Below, piece by piece: positions 9,346 through 18,695 of a stretch of 64,000 bases of DNA. Position 1 is the stretch's first letter, and each line of letters begins with the position of its first letter. The notes below the pieces were generated by a model, which did not search any database, was not told the origin of the DNA, and worked only from the letters and a program-made list of their open reading frames with translations. The DNA comes from Devosia oryziradicis (lineage in GTDB: Bacteria > Pseudomonadota > Alphaproteobacteria > Rhizobiales > Devosiaceae): assembly GCF_016698645.1 (NCBI RefSeq), contig NZ_CP068047.1, forward strand, positions 965,001-1,029,000, written 5' to 3'. The translations under genes and the position numbers were made by a program.

Positions 9346-10158
9346 ATGGCGCTCTCCCTCCTCAGTGTTTTCAATACGCTCAGTCCAAAGGACCGCGGTT
9401 CGCGCCTGGTGGCGCGGGATGTCGCCTATGGTCCGGGGGAGCGGCACAGACTTGATGTCTATGCGCCGCGACATGCCGATGGGCCGGTGCCCGTGGTTTT
9501 TTTCGTCTATGGCGGGTCGTGGATGGATGGGGACCGGCACAATTACGGCTTCGCCGGCCGGGCGCTGGCGGCGCTCGGCTATGTAACGGTGATTGCCGAC
9601 TATCGGCTGGTGCCCGAGGTGGAATATCCCGGCTTCCTCCACGATGGGGTCATGGCATTTGACTGGGTGACCCGCCATGTTGCGCAGTATGGTGGGGATG
9701 CCCGGCGCATGGCGCTGATGGGACATTCGGCGGGGGCTTACAATGCGGCCATGCTGGCGCTCGACCCAGCCTATCTGCGGCGAAACGGGTCGATCGACCG
9801 GGTGCGCTGCGTGGTGGGGCTTTCGGGGCCGTATGACTTCTTTCCCTTCGATGGACCAATCAGCCTGCGGACGTTTGGTGCGGTGCCCGAGCCGCGCATG
9901 ACCCAGCCGATCAACCACGTGACCGCGGCAGCACCGCCAATGCTGCTTGGCCATGGCGAGCGGGACCAACTGGTCCATCCGCGCAACAGCGTGGCTCTGG
10001 CGGCGCGTCTGCGCCAGGCGGGGGTCGGCGTGGAGCACGTCCGTTATCCCAGGCTGGGGCACGCCGAGCCGCTGTTGGCGTTGAGCCGGCCCGCCCGCGG
10101 CCTGGCGCCGGTTCTGGCGGATGTGGAGGCGTTCCTCGGCCGACATCTGCGTCCCTAG
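9346..10158 (+). CDS. Cytosolic alpha/beta hydrolase, paralog of the 5440-6459 esterase
   Basis: A 270-residue esterase-like hydrolase without signal peptide. It has the oxyanion motif YGGSW (residues 55-59), nucleophile Ser128 in GHSAGAYNA, an acid candidate in GHGERDQLV and the histidine in RLGHAEP. Much of its length aligns with the exported esterase at 5440-6459, so one arose from the other by duplication. The two copies are separated by five unrelated genes. GCGGAAC upstream of the ATG is a plausible ribosome-binding site. Substrate unknown. Confidence 0.87.
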   Translation: MALSLLSVFNTLSPKDRGSRLVARDVAYGPGERHRLDVYAPRHADGPVPVVFFVYGGSWMDGDRHNYGFAGRALAALGYVTVIADYRLVPEVEYPGFLHDGVMAFDWVTRHVAQYGGDARRMALMGHSAGAYNAAMLALDPAYLRRNGSIDRVRCVVGLSGPYDFFPFDGPISLRTFGAVPEPRMTQPINHVTAAAPPMLLGHGERDQLVHPRNSVALAARLRQAGVGVEHVRYPRLGHAEPLLALSRPARGLAPVLADVEAFLGRHLRP

Positions 10159-10223
10159 CCTTGCTCGGCGGCTGCGCTTGGATAAAGTGCAGAGGCAGCT
10201 GGGGCTGTGAGGAGATAAGGTTG

Positions 10224-11483
10224 ATGGCTGGATGGAAGCGGCTGCGGCGTGGATTGCTGGTCATTTCGCTGGCCATGCCGGCCATTGGGGCGGTGGCGGC
10301 GGAGGAGCGGCCATTCGACGCCTGTGCGGCGGCGGCAGCGAGTCAGTTCGAGACCGGCTTTGAGGATATCGGCCGCGATACCTGGGAAATCGACACCGAC
10401 ACAGCCATTGCCGCCTGCATGGCGGCGCTGGAGGCCGAACCCAACTCGGCGCAGGTCAAGGGATGGCTGGCGCGCGCCTATTTCGCGGCGGGGGACAGGG
10501 ACAAGGCGGTGCCGCTGTTTGAGGAAGCCGCTGCCGCGGGCAATGTCGTGGCGCTGGCGATCTACGGGGACATGCTGACCACCGGCGACGGCGTCGAGGT
10601 GGACATGGAACGCGGTGCGCAACTGCTGACCAAGGGCGCCGAGGCCGGCTTCGCGCCGGCACAGAACAGCCTAGGCCTCAGCTACGATTTCGGTGAGGGT
10701 CTGGCACAGGACTATACCCAGGCAGCGCGCTGGTATCGCGCGGCGGCCGAGCAGGGGATGAGCAAGGCTCAGTCCAATCTTGGGCTGATGTATCAGGAGG
10801 GGTTGGGTGTGCCGCGGGACTATGTCGCGGCCGCAGCATGGTTCGAACGGGCGGTGGCGCAGGGTGACGCCTCCGGCCAGGTCAATCTGGGCAAGCTGCT
10901 GCAAGACGGTACCGGGCAGCCCGCCGACCCGGCCCGCGCCGCCGAACTCTATCGCCTGGCAGCCGATCAGGGCGACATGTATGGGCAGAACAATCTGGGC
11001 TTCCTGCTTGAAAACGGCATCGGCGTCGAGGCTGATGTCGAGGCCGCAGCTGAGCTCTACCAGCAGGCCGCCGACCAGGGCCTGGCGCTGGCCCAGCACA
11101 ACCTGGCTTTGCTCTACGAAGATGGCCGCGGCGTCCGGCAGGACTACAAGCGCGCGATCGAGCTCTATCGACAGGCGGCCGAAGGCGGGGAGATGCGGGC
11201 GGCGGTCAATCTGGGGCTGCTGTATCTCGAGGGCCTTGGCACCGAGGTCGACTATGACGAGGCGATCAAATGGACCCAGCTGGCCGCCGACAGCGACCAG
11301 CCCATCGCGCTCAACAATCTCGGCCACATCTACGAGAACGGGCTGGGTGTGACCGCCAATCGCCAGACGGCAATCTCCTATTACCAGCGGGCAGCCGACC
11401 AGGGCTACCAGCTGGCAGCGGACAACCTGGCGCGGTTGACCGGTCCATCCACCCCGAGCACGGGCAAGACCAAGACCAAATAG
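10224..11483 (+). CDS. Exported Sel1-like repeat (TPR-related) protein
   Basis: A 419-residue protein with a signal peptide (about 1-27, AIGAVAA) and eight or so Sel1-like repeats of 36 residues from about residue 100 to the end. Repeat signatures such as AQNSLGLSYDFGEG, AQSNLGLMYQEGLG and AQHNLALLYEDGRG are plain. Sel1 repeats form superhelical scaffolds for protein binding, often in envelope stress or cell-wall processes. The ATG at 10224 is preferred over upstream in-frame codons because of GGAGATAAGG just before it. The binding partner cannot be told. Confidence 0.9.
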   Translation: MAGWKRLRRGLLVISLAMPAIGAVAAEERPFDACAAAAASQFETGFEDIGRDTWEIDTDTAIAACMAALEAEPNSAQVKGWLARAYFAAGDRDKAVPLFEEAAAAGNVVALAIYGDMLTTGDGVEVDMERGAQLLTKGAEAGFAPAQNSLGLSYDFGEGLAQDYTQAARWYRAAAEQGMSKAQSNLGLMYQEGLGVPRDYVAAAAWFERAVAQGDASGQVNLGKLLQDGTGQPADPARAAELYRLAADQGDMYGQNNLGFLLENGIGVEADVEAAAELYQQAADQGLALAQHNLALLYEDGRGVRQDYKRAIELYRQAAEGGEMRAAVNLGLLYLEGLGTEVDYDEAIKWTQLAADSDQPIALNNLGHIYENGLGVTANRQTAISYYQRAADQGYQLAADNLARLTGPSTPSTGKTKTK

Positions 11484-11484
11484 G

Positions 11485-12189
11485 TTATTTCTGCCGTTCG
11501 GCGTGCCTGCGGGCGGCGAAAACCGCCGCCGTCGCCGCCGTGCGGTGCGCCGTCGAGAAGAATTCGCGGTGCGCCAGGATGGCGATGGTGGCGATGCAGG
11601 CAGCGATCGGCAGCCACTCCGACACGAACCAGGCAACGGTGGCGACCGAGAAATAGTAGGCGCGGATGCCGCTGTTGAAGTTGCGGGCGCCAAGGGCATT
11701 CATGGCGGTGATGGCATCGATCTCCTCCTCCGAAATGGGGACGGCGTGATCGATGGCGCCCAGCATGATGCAAAAATGATTGAACTGGCGCAGAGACAGC
11801 GTGAAGGCGAAAAAGGCCAGCACGAACATCACGAGCATCACGAACAGGTGCAGTTGCACTTCGAGCGTGGTGTAGGTGCGGCCCAGCGACAGGGAGCCGA
11901 GCGCATCCATCAAGGTCGACACCTGCCCGAAAAGCGCCAGAATGGCGAGGATTAGCAGCACGGCCGTGGAGGCGAGGAAGCTGACAGATCCCATGATATT
12001 GCCCGAGAGGATAGCGTCGAACGGGTTGTCGCGCACCGCAGCATTGGCCACCCAGCGGCGCCGCTGCATGTTCATGATGGTCGACAGCGACGGCCGCAGC
12101 CGCTCCACCAGGGGCACGACGATGTTGTAGGCGAAGTAGCAGATCAGCGGGCACAGGGTGGAGATCAGGGTCGTCGACAAGGCAGGCAC
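11485..12189 (-). CDS. DUF599 family integral membrane protein
   Basis: About 234 residues with four predicted membrane helices. Family blocks visible are RRRWVANAAVRDNPFDAI, the helix-turn FTLSLRQFNHFCIMLGA and NALGARNFNSGIRAYYF followed by a C-terminal helix and REFFSTA. The function of DUF599 is unknown. The start is set at the GTG at 12189, which has GGGAG about ten bases upstream and gives the usual family length; a longer frame upstream has no similarity. It ends 1 nt after the Sel1 gene on the opposite strand. Confidence 0.83.
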   Translation of the reverse strand: MPALSTTLISTLCPLICYFAYNIVVPLVERLRPSLSTIMNMQRRRWVANAAVRDNPFDAILSGNIMGSVSFLASTAVLLILAILALFGQVSTLMDALGSLSLGRTYTTLEVQLHLFVMLVMFVLAFFAFTLSLRQFNHFCIMLGAIDHAVPISEEEIDAITAMNALGARNFNSGIRAYYFSVATVAWFVSEWLPIAACIATIAILAHREFFSTAHRTAATAAVFAARRHAERQK

Positions 12190-12331
12190 TCCACACGCGC
12201 TCCCGGTATGCACGGCGATTCTCTTAGCGCAGCCGGTCGTGGCGACGGAAGCGGGATTCTGAACTGGAACCCTGCAACTGCGCGCCACCACCCGGTCATG
12301 ACGCGCAGCGACCAGGTCTCAGAAGCGCCTG

Positions 12332-13369
12332 CTAGATCGTGCGGGGATAGCGGCGGTGGATGGCGTCGATCTCGGTCAGAACTTCCGGGGAGAGCGTGAT
12401 GTCGGCTGCGCCGATGGCATTGGCGAGTTGTTCGGTGCTGGTGGCTCCGATGATGACTGAGGTCATGAACGGGCGCGTCAAGGTGAAGGCGATGGCCATC
12501 TGGGCCGGATCGAGGCCATGGCGTGCTGCGAGCGCCTGGTATTGCTTGACGGCCGCTTCGGACTGGTCGTTGAGCCGCCAGAAGCCCTTCTGGTAATCGA
12601 GCCGGCTGCCAGGGGGCACCTGGCCGTCATTGTACTTGCCAGTGAGCAGGCCGCCGGCCAGCGGCGAGTATGCCAGCAGGCCCACCTGCTCGTGGTGGCT
12701 GAGTTCAGCCAGGTCCAGGTCGAAATGGCGACGAAGGAGGTTGTATTCGTTCTGCACCGATACCAGCCGCGGCAAGCCCTTGGCCTCGGCAATGCGCAGC
12801 CATTGCCCGATGCCCCAGGTGGTTTCGTTGGACACGCCGGCGTGGCGGAGTTTGCCCTCGGCGATCAGTTCACCCAGCGTGACCAGCATGTCCTCGATAT
12901 TGCCCAGGACGTCCGCGGTGTCCTGCTTGTGCGGCTCATAGGTCCAGGAGCCGTCGAAATTGTAGCTGCCCCGTCCTGCCCAGTGGATCTGGTATAGGTC
13001 GATATAGTCGGTGCCCAGGCGTCGGAGGCTGGCTTCGAAGGCCTCGCGCAAGGTCTTGCCCGAGGTCCGGGTGCCGTCGCGGAGAAAGTCCACGGGGCCG
13101 CCGGCGACCTTGGACGCCAGGATCCACTTGTCGCGCTTGCCCGATCGCTTGAACCAGCTGCCGATGATTTCCTCGGTGCGGCCCGAGGTCTGCGGGCTGC
13201 GCGGCACGGCATAGAGCTCGGCCGTATCCATGAAATTGAGGCCGGCATCGAGCGCCATGTCAATCTGGGCATGGCCCTCGGCTTCCGTGTTCTGGCTGCC
13301 CCAGGTCATGGTGCCCAGGCAAATCTCGGTAACCCGGAGGTCGGTGCGGCCAAGTGGCTTCAATTTCAT
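12332..13369 (-). CDS. Aldo/keto reductase (Tas/YajO-like)
   Basis: A 345-residue NADP(H)-dependent oxidoreductase of the aldo-keto reductase superfamily. The catalytic tetrad is recognisable: Asp and Tyr in FMDTAELYA, Lys in WILASKV and His in LYQIHWAG. The C-terminal cofactor-binding loop TSVIIGATSTEQL is intact. The start at 13369 gives the canonical MKLKPLGRTDLRV N-terminus. The physiological substrate is unknown. It stands alone, divergent from the tRNA-fMet gene. Confidence 0.92.
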   Translation of the reverse strand: MKLKPLGRTDLRVTEICLGTMTWGSQNTEAEGHAQIDMALDAGLNFMDTAELYAVPRSPQTSGRTEEIIGSWFKRSGKRDKWILASKVAGGPVDFLRDGTRTSGKTLREAFEASLRRLGTDYIDLYQIHWAGRGSYNFDGSWTYEPHKQDTADVLGNIEDMLVTLGELIAEGKLRHAGVSNETTWGIGQWLRIAEAKGLPRLVSVQNEYNLLRRHFDLDLAELSHHEQVGLLAYSPLAGGLLTGKYNDGQVPPGSRLDYQKGFWRLNDQSEAAVKQYQALAARHGLDPAQMAIAFTLTRPFMTSVIIGATSTEQLANAIGAADITLSPEVLTEIDAIHRRYPRTI

Positions 13370-13493
13370 CGGAAAATCTCGAAAACTGGTATGGAAGAAC
13401 GGCGCACACACTAGCCGATGTCAGGGAAATTGACAGGCTTGGCCCCAACAAATTCGCCTCGTCAAAAAAGCGTCATGCATTGCCCTTTTAGGG

Positions 13494-13522
13494 TTGAGCT
13501 ATCCGTGCCGACCCCCTATATA
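13494..13522 (+). promoter_or_regulatory. Sigma-70 type promoter for tRNA-fMet
   Basis: TTGAGC and TATATA are separated by exactly 17 bases, 64 nt upstream of the mature tRNA 5' end. It is the best promoter-like sequence in the gap 13370-13586, which holds nothing else I can identify. Confidence 0.6.
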
Positions 13523-13586
13523 CCCCTCACGTCGCGGCCACGGTCGCATGGATGGTGATCGTACCGGCACCGTCTGACGCCCTTGA

Positions 13587-13663
<77 letters not shown>

Positions 13664-13664
13664 A

Positions 13665-13703
13665 AAAAGCCCAGCGAACTCATCGAGTTTGCTGGGCTTT
13701 TCC
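13665..13703 (+). terminator. Rho-independent terminator of tRNA-fMet
   Basis: A 13-bp stem (GCCCAGCGAACTC with GAGTTTGCTGGGC, one G-T pair) and a 3-nt loop, flanked by AAAA and TTTT, starts two bases after the CCA end. Confidence 0.92.
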
Positions 13704-13740
13704 TTTGTGGCGGAGGCGATGGGACGAAGGGGCGGGTGAG

Positions 13741-14403
13741 ATGGCGGTTCCCAGTGCGGTGGCGGGGTTGTTGCGGCGTCCGGCAAGGCTGGGCGATGCC
13801 GTCTATGCCGCTATCTTCGAGCGCATCATGGCGCTGGAAATTACGCCGGGCGAGCGGATCTCGGTCGATGCGGTGGCACGCGAGCTTGGCGTGTCGCAGA
13901 CGCCGATCCGCGAGGCACTGACACGGCTCGAGGACGAGGGCCTGGTGCAAAAGACACCGCTGGTCGGCTATAGCGCGACGGCGCGGCTGAGTGCGGACGA
14001 AATCACCCATCTCTATGAGATTCGTCTGCAGCTCGAGCCCTTCGCGGCGCGCAAATGCGCCGCGCTGATGCCCGAGGCGGTAATCGAGCAGCTCGAGGCG
14101 TTGATCCTTGAGATGGCTGGCCTGAAGAGTGGTGGCGTGGAAGCCTATGCCCAGTTCGCCCAGCTCGACATGGCGTTTCACGACCAGATCGCGGTCAGCG
14201 CCGGCAACCCACTCGTTGCGGAGGCGCTTGGACGGCTGCATGCCCATGTCCATCTGTTCCGCCTCCAGGCAAGGGCCGGCGTGCCGGACGATGCCAACCA
14301 GGAGCATGCAGCGCTGGTTACGGCGATCCAGGCGCGGGATGGTGATCGGGCCGAAGCCGCGATGCGCGAGCACATCGAGCGTTCGTGGCAGCGTTTCGCC
14401 TGA
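13741..14403 (+). CDS. GntR-family transcriptional regulator (FCD/FadR subfamily)
   Basis: A 220-residue repressor or activator. The N-terminal winged helix (about 15-80) contains GERISVDAVARELGVSQT then PIREALTRLEDEGLV, typical of GntR. The C-terminal all-helical FCD effector domain (about 90-215) keeps the histidine-containing helices DMAFHDQI and EHAALV, which bind metal or small acids. The start ATG follows the tRNA terminator directly. It converges with the serine dehydratase gene, so any regulatory link to it is only an inference. The target and effector are unknown. Confidence 0.88.
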   Translation: MAVPSAVAGLLRRPARLGDAVYAAIFERIMALEITPGERISVDAVARELGVSQTPIREALTRLEDEGLVQKTPLVGYSATARLSADEITHLYEIRLQLEPFAARKCAALMPEAVIEQLEALILEMAGLKSGGVEAYAQFAQLDMAFHDQIAVSAGNPLVAEALGRLHAHVHLFRLQARAGVPDDANQEHAALVTAIQARDGDRAEAAMREHIERSWQRFA

Positions 14404-14412
14404 CCTGACGCG

Positions 14413-15807
14413 TCAGCAGGCGACGACGTTGACGGCAAGACCGGCCAGGCTGGTTTCCTTATAGCGGTCGCTCATGTCCAGTCCGGTCTGGCGCATGGTT
14501 TCGATGCAGGCATCGAGCGGTACGGCATGGGTGCCGTCGCCTTTGAGCGCCAGCGAGGCAGCAGTGACGGCCTTGACGGCGCCAAAGGCATTGCGCTCGA
14601 TGCAGGGGATTTGCACGAGACCGCCGACCGGGTCGCAGGTCATGCCCAGGTGATGTTCGAGGGCGATTTCGGCGGCGTTCTCCACCTGCGCCGGCGTGCC
14701 GCCCATGATGGCGCAAAGTCCTGCCGCGGCCATGGCCGAGGCGGAGCCGACTTCACCCTGGCAGCCGACTTCAGCTCCCGAGATGGAGGCATTGTGCTTG
14801 ATGATGCCGCCGATGGCCGCGGCCGTCAGCAGGTAGTCGCGCACCGACTGCGCACCCGCAGCGGCGTTGAACTTGAGGAAGTATTTCATCACGGCGGGAA
14901 TGACGCCGGCCGCGCCATTGGTGGGGGCGGTGACGACCCGGCCGCCGGCCGCGTTTTCCTCGTTGACCGCCATTGCATAAAGGCTCAGCCAGTCATTGGC
15001 CATGAGCGGGGTCAGTTCATTGCGCTGCCACTGCGCGTCGAGCTGGAGGAAGATGCCACGCGCGCGACGCTTGACGTTGAGGCCGCCGGGCATGATGCCT
15101 TCCTGAGCCATGCCGCGATCGATGCAGTTGCTCATGACGGTCCAGATTTCGTCGATGCCGCGGTCGAGCGCCGCGCGGCTGCGGGTCACTTCCTCATTGG
15201 CCCGCTTCATGCCTGATATGGAGAGGCCCGAAGCGGCTGCCATGGCGAGCATGTCCTTGGCGCCGGCAAAGGGGTAGGGCACATCGGCCTGGTCGGGCGA
15301 GGCGTCCTTGAGGGCATCGAGTTCGTCGGCGCTGACCACGAAGCCGCCACCGATGGAGTAGTAGGCCCGCCGCAGGAGCAATTGGCCATCGGCGTCATAG
15401 GCGGCAAACTGCAGGCCGTTGGGGTGACCGGGCAAGGCGTTGCGCTTGTCAAAAACCAGATCGACCGCGGGCCGGAAGCGGTATTGCATGTGGCCCGGAG
15501 GGTGCACATGGCCACTGGCTTCGACCGCGGCGATGATGGTGTCCATTGCATCGGGGTCGACCGTGCGCGGATCCTCGCCACAGAGACCCAGGATAACGGC
15601 GCGGCCGCTGCCGTGGCCGATTCCGGTAAAGGCCAGCGAGCCGTGCAGGCTCGCCGTCAACGCCGCCGGACGCGCATTGGCGGCGCGCGGCCAGTTGCTG
15701 GTCTTGAGCTCGTCAAGGAAGCGGCGGGCAGCGGTCATCGGCCCCATGGTGTGGGAGCTCGAAGGGCCGATACCAATCTTGAAGACGTCGAAGATGGACA
15801 GAAACAT
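14413..15807 (-). CDS. sdaA: L-serine ammonia-lyase, iron-sulfur dependent, single chain
   Basis: A 464-residue enzyme converting L-serine to pyruvate and ammonia. The N-terminal beta domain starts [20 protein letters not shown], and the C-terminal alpha domain holds the [4Fe-4S] cysteines in [12 protein letters not shown] and [13 protein letters not shown] plus the C-terminal tail ending in Cys, as in SdaA/TdcG. The start at 15807 matches the family N-terminus. A palindrome CTGACGCGTCAG overlaps the stop codon and may be chance. No pyridoxal-phosphate lysine motif is expected in this class. Confidence 0.95.
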   Translation of the reverse strand: MFLSIFDVFKIGIGPSSSHTMGPMTAARRFLDELKTSNWPRAANARPAALTASLHGSLAFTGIGHGSGRAVILGLCGEDPRTVDPDAMDTIIAAVEASGHVHPPGHMQYRFRPAVDLVFDKRNALPGHPNGLQFAAYDADGQLLLRRAYYSIGGGFVVSADELDALKDASPDQADVPYPFAGAKDMLAMAAASGLSISGMKRANEEVTRSRAALDRGIDEIWTVMSNCIDRGMAQEGIMPGGLNVKRRARGIFLQLDAQWQRNELTPLMANDWLSLYAMAVNEENAAGGRVVTAPTNGAAGVIPAVMKYFLKFNAAAGAQSVRDYLLTAAAIGGIIKHNASISGAEVGCQGEVGSASAMAAAGLCAIMGGTPAQVENAAEIALEHHLGMTCDPVGGLVQIPCIERNAFGAVKAVTAASLALKGDGTHAVPLDACIETMRQTGLDMSDRYKETSLAGLAVNVVAC

Positions 15808-15955
15808 GGGCCCCATTGTGCATGAAAGCGGCCAGGCAGCAATCAACTGGCTGCGCGCATTGTTTCGCAAACGGCAACGGTGCGTGGCCCAGAGGCCGAT
15901 TGCGCCGGTCGTTCGGGTGGCCGATATGTCGAGCAACACGAACCGGGAGACCGCC

Positions 15956-16561
15956 ATGGCCGACTATCACTATCGCGAAGCACAGGGCACCGACGGACAG
16001 GCACCCCTGTTCCTGGTGTTTCACGGCACCGGCGGCGACGAGAACCAGTTCTTCGACCTGGCGGGCCAGCTGCTGCCGGGTGCGCGTGTCGTCGCGCCGC
16101 GTGGCGATTTGAGCGAGGGTGGCGCTCTTCGCTATTTCCGCCGCACCGGCGAGGGCGTTTATGACATGGACGATCTGCGTCTGCGGGTTGGCCAGATGAT
16201 CGCCTTTGTCGAGGCACGCCGGGCAGAGGGAACAGCGCGACAGGTGTTGGGGCTGGGCTATTCCAACGGCGCCAATATCCTGGCAGCGGTGCAGTTCGCC
16301 GCGCCCCACCTGTTCGACGCCAGCGTGCTGATGCATCCCTTGATACCCTTTACCCCGAATGAAGCGGACTTTGCGGGCAAACGCGTGCTGATTACCGCGG
16401 GCCAGCGCGATCCGATCGCACCGGCGGCAGCGACGCAGCAGTTGAACGACTATTTCGAGGCAAACGGCGCAGCAGCGCGGCTCTTCTGGCATGCCGGCGG
16501 TCACGAAATCCGCCAGGAGGAACTGCGTGAGGCGCAGGCCTTCCTCGGCGCAGCGCGCTAA
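15956..16561 (+). CDS. Phospholipase/carboxylesterase-type serine hydrolase (YpfH/MhqD-like)
   Basis: A 201-residue cytosolic alpha/beta hydrolase. It shows the oxyanion motif VFHGTGGDE (residues 21-29), nucleophile Ser103 in GYSNGAN, Asp153 in GQRDPIAP and His184 in AGGHEI, all in the order expected for the carboxylesterase 2 / MhqD group. GGGAGA precedes the ATG. Relatives hydrolyse short acyl esters or take part in quinone/electrophile resistance; the present substrate is unknown. It is divergent from sdaA with about 150 nt between starts. Confidence 0.86.
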   Translation: MADYHYREAQGTDGQAPLFLVFHGTGGDENQFFDLAGQLLPGARVVAPRGDLSEGGALRYFRRTGEGVYDMDDLRLRVGQMIAFVEARRAEGTARQVLGLGYSNGANILAAVQFAAPHLFDASVLMHPLIPFTPNEADFAGKRVLITAGQRDPIAPAAATQQLNDYFEANGAAARLFWHAGGHEIRQEELREAQAFLGAAR

Positions 16562-16663
16562 ACGAGGGCTGATCTCCATTCCCGGACCCAGGCCAACGTC
16601 AGGCAGTTGACGCGGGGGCAGCCGCCTGCCAGCGTCTGCCCAGTTTCAGCCGAAGGTCCGTCC

Positions 16664-17719
16664 ATGTCCGCCAATCGTATCCTGTTCGCTGCCGCCTTGT
16701 TGCTGGGTTCGGCAACATCCCTGCCTGTCGCTGCCGCAAGCTTTGATTGTGCCGCAGCCAATACGCCTTTCGAGCATGCGATCTGCGATGTGGGTGAGCT
16801 TTCCGCGGCCGATGAGCGCCTTGCCAAGTCGTTCGCCACTGCGACCGGCGGGTTGACCAAGGAGTCGGTGGTGCTGATGCGGGGCGACCAGCGCGCCTGG
16901 CTCGACTACGCGCAACGCGCCTGCACGGACGACGCGGAGCCGCTGACCCGGGGCAGTTATCCGGAAGCGGGCGGCTCGTGCCTGGTGGAAAAGTTCAATG
17001 CACGCAGCAGCGCCCTCGAACAAAGCCGCATGATCGATGGGCACCGGTTCTTCATCAAGACATTCTACGCCGCGCTGCCTGACCCCAACGAGGTCGATAA
17101 CCCCGACTCGTACTGGAAGGTGGCGAGCTACGAGGCGGTGCTGCCGCAGCTCGATGCCGACGATGCATGGGCCAAAGGCTTCAATCGCTTTGTGCTGGAC
17201 GAGGCGGCTCGCAACACCGAGACCATTTCAATGATCGGCGCCGGCAATATCGCTGATCTCGATGCGAGTTCGGACAACAGCCTCAATATCGAGGTCAAGG
17301 AACTCGGGGGTACCAGTCGCATCACGCTCGAAGTCGGCACCTACTGGTATGGCCATGGCGCGGCGCATGGCAATTGGAGCATCAGCTACCTTCATTACCT
17401 CACCAAGGAAGAGCGCGGTCTGCGCGCGGAGGATGTATTTGCCGGCGATGACTGGCAGGTCGTCTTGCGTGACGCAGCCTGGGCGCAGCTCCAGACGGAG
17501 CACAGCGAGTGGCTCCAGGTGGAGTCGCCGGACGACATAGCCGAACTGGTCGTCAATCCCAGCCGCTGGGATCTGTCCAACGACTATGGCCTGGTCATCC
17601 AGTTCCAGCCGTATGAGGTGTCAGCCTATGCCTATGGCGCCCCGACGGTGACCATTCCCTGGGAAAAACTCGATGCCATCAAGGCTGAGACGCAGGACCA
17701 GGTGCGCTGGGGCTATTGA
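16664..17719 (+). CDS. Exported protein with LprI-like N-domain and DUF3298 C-domain
   Basis: A 351-residue envelope protein. The signal peptide (about 1-25, PVAAAS) is followed by a small cysteine-rich LprI/DUF1311-like segment (FDCAAANTPFEHAICD and AWLDYAQRAC) and a C-terminal DUF3298 (RsiV-tail like) domain with GHGAAHGNW, AEDVFAGDDW and YGAPTVTIPW. LprI-like domains occur in lysozyme inhibitors and DUF3298 in ligand-sensing anti-sigma factors, so a role in the cell envelope is plausible but unproven. AAGG seven bases before the ATG supports the start. The stop abuts the GNAT gene with no gap. Confidence 0.82.
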   Translation: MSANRILFAAALLLGSATSLPVAAASFDCAAANTPFEHAICDVGELSAADERLAKSFATATGGLTKESVVLMRGDQRAWLDYAQRACTDDAEPLTRGSYPEAGGSCLVEKFNARSSALEQSRMIDGHRFFIKTFYAALPDPNEVDNPDSYWKVASYEAVLPQLDADDAWAKGFNRFVLDEAARNTETISMIGAGNIADLDASSDNSLNIEVKELGGTSRITLEVGTYWYGHGAAHGNWSISYLHYLTKEERGLRAEDVFAGDDWQVVLRDAAWAQLQTEHSEWLQVESPDDIAELVVNPSRWDLSNDYGLVIQFQPYEVSAYAYGAPTVTIPWEKLDAIKAETQDQVRWGY

Positions 17720-18016
17720 TCAGGCGCGGAGGTCCGCCCATTCAGGGTGGCGGCGGAACTGGGCCACGACATAGGAGCAGAGCGGGGTGATCTTGAAGCC
17801 CTGCTCTCGCGCATCCGATATAGCGCGGTTCACCAGCTTTGCGGCAATGCCGCGCCCCTCATATTCGCGCGGCACCCCGGTATGGTCGATGGTGATGGTG
17901 CCGTTGGCCGCCTTGTGGAAGGTCATTTCAGCTTCAAATCCGGGCGCCAGATGGATGACGTAGCGGCCGCTTGTGGGGCCGTCCTCGCGGACGACGGTCA
18001 GTTCGGTATCGGTCAT
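17720..18016 (-). CDS. GNAT-like N-acetyltransferase (YjdJ/NATD1 type)
   Basis: A 98-residue single-domain protein. The short acetyl-CoA fold is recognised by TIDHTGVPREYEGRGIAAKLV, which carries the pyrophosphate-binding R/G-x-x-G/A loop, and by the C-terminal PLCSYVVAQFRRHPEW typical of this minimal GNAT family. AAGGA precedes the ATG at 18016. The acceptor substrate is unknown. Confidence 0.88.
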   Translation of the reverse strand: MTDTELTVVREDGPTSGRYVIHLAPGFEAEMTFHKAANGTITIDHTGVPREYEGRGIAAKLVNRAISDAREQGFKITPLCSYVVAQFRRHPEWADLRA

Positions 18017-18069
18017 GTGCGTTTCCTTGCTGATCCCCAATGTGGGGCGGCGGCCGAGGCGCTGCAAGG

Positions 18070-18642
18070 CTAGATCTTGATGGCGTCTTCCAACAGTTCG
18101 GGAAACATGGCGCGTTCGACCAGGAATGGATGGATGGCCATGGCGGCAAGCATGTCTTTGAGCGCCAGGTCGTCCTTGCCCTGCTCCTTGTACATCATCG
18201 CGCGACCGACCAGCGCGCCGAAGTGGCGCGGCTCCAATGCCAGCACTTTCTCGATGTCGGCCAGGGACTGCTCGAAATTGCGCAGCAGGTAGTGAATGGT
18301 GGCCCGCTGGTTCCAGCCTTCGGCGTAGCTGGGATAGTCGGCGACGATTTCATCGAGCAGGGCAATGACGGCCGGAAAATCCGCTTTGATGCGCAAGGCC
18401 AGGACATCCTGCATGCGCGCGGCAAGCATCGGATCGGACGGGGTGGTCCAGTAAATCCAGATCTGGTCGGTTATGCCCTGCGCGGTCGCCGGGTCCGGGG
18501 CTGTGCGCAACTCTTCGAAAAGAGCATCGAGTGCGGCGGTTTCCCGCTGGGTTTGCGCCTTGGCTGGCACTATTGAAGCAACGACAGCCAATGGCCCCAG
18601 AAGGGCGAGGACGACGCTGATGTGGTCAAGCCAACGGCGCAT
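18070..18642 (-). CDS. Exported TPR-repeat protein
   Basis: A 190-residue protein with an N-terminal signal peptide or anchor (about 1-30, VPAKAQT) followed by TPR-like helices: AEGWNQRATIHYLLRNFEQSL and HFGALVGRAMMYKEQ. It probably acts as a periplasmic scaffold. It lies 53 nt upstream of the GNAT gene on the same strand and may be co-transcribed with it. Confidence 0.8.
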   Translation of the reverse strand: MRRWLDHISVVLALLGPLAVVASIVPAKAQTQRETAALDALFEELRTAPDPATAQGITDQIWIYWTTPSDPMLAARMQDVLALRIKADFPAVIALLDEIVADYPSYAEGWNQRATIHYLLRNFEQSLADIEKVLALEPRHFGALVGRAMMYKEQGKDDLALKDMLAAMAIHPFLVERAMFPELLEDAIKI

Positions 18643-18695
18643 GATGACGCAAGAGTGATCCTCTTACAGTGCGTCGGCAAGACAGCAGTTCGTGA

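Noticed and set aside
14405..14416. Palindrome CTGACGCGTCAG at the convergent ends of gntR and sdaA
   Set aside because: Without a loop it cannot form a terminator hairpin; it overlaps a stop codon and a 12-bp palindrome can occur by chance in GC-rich DNA.
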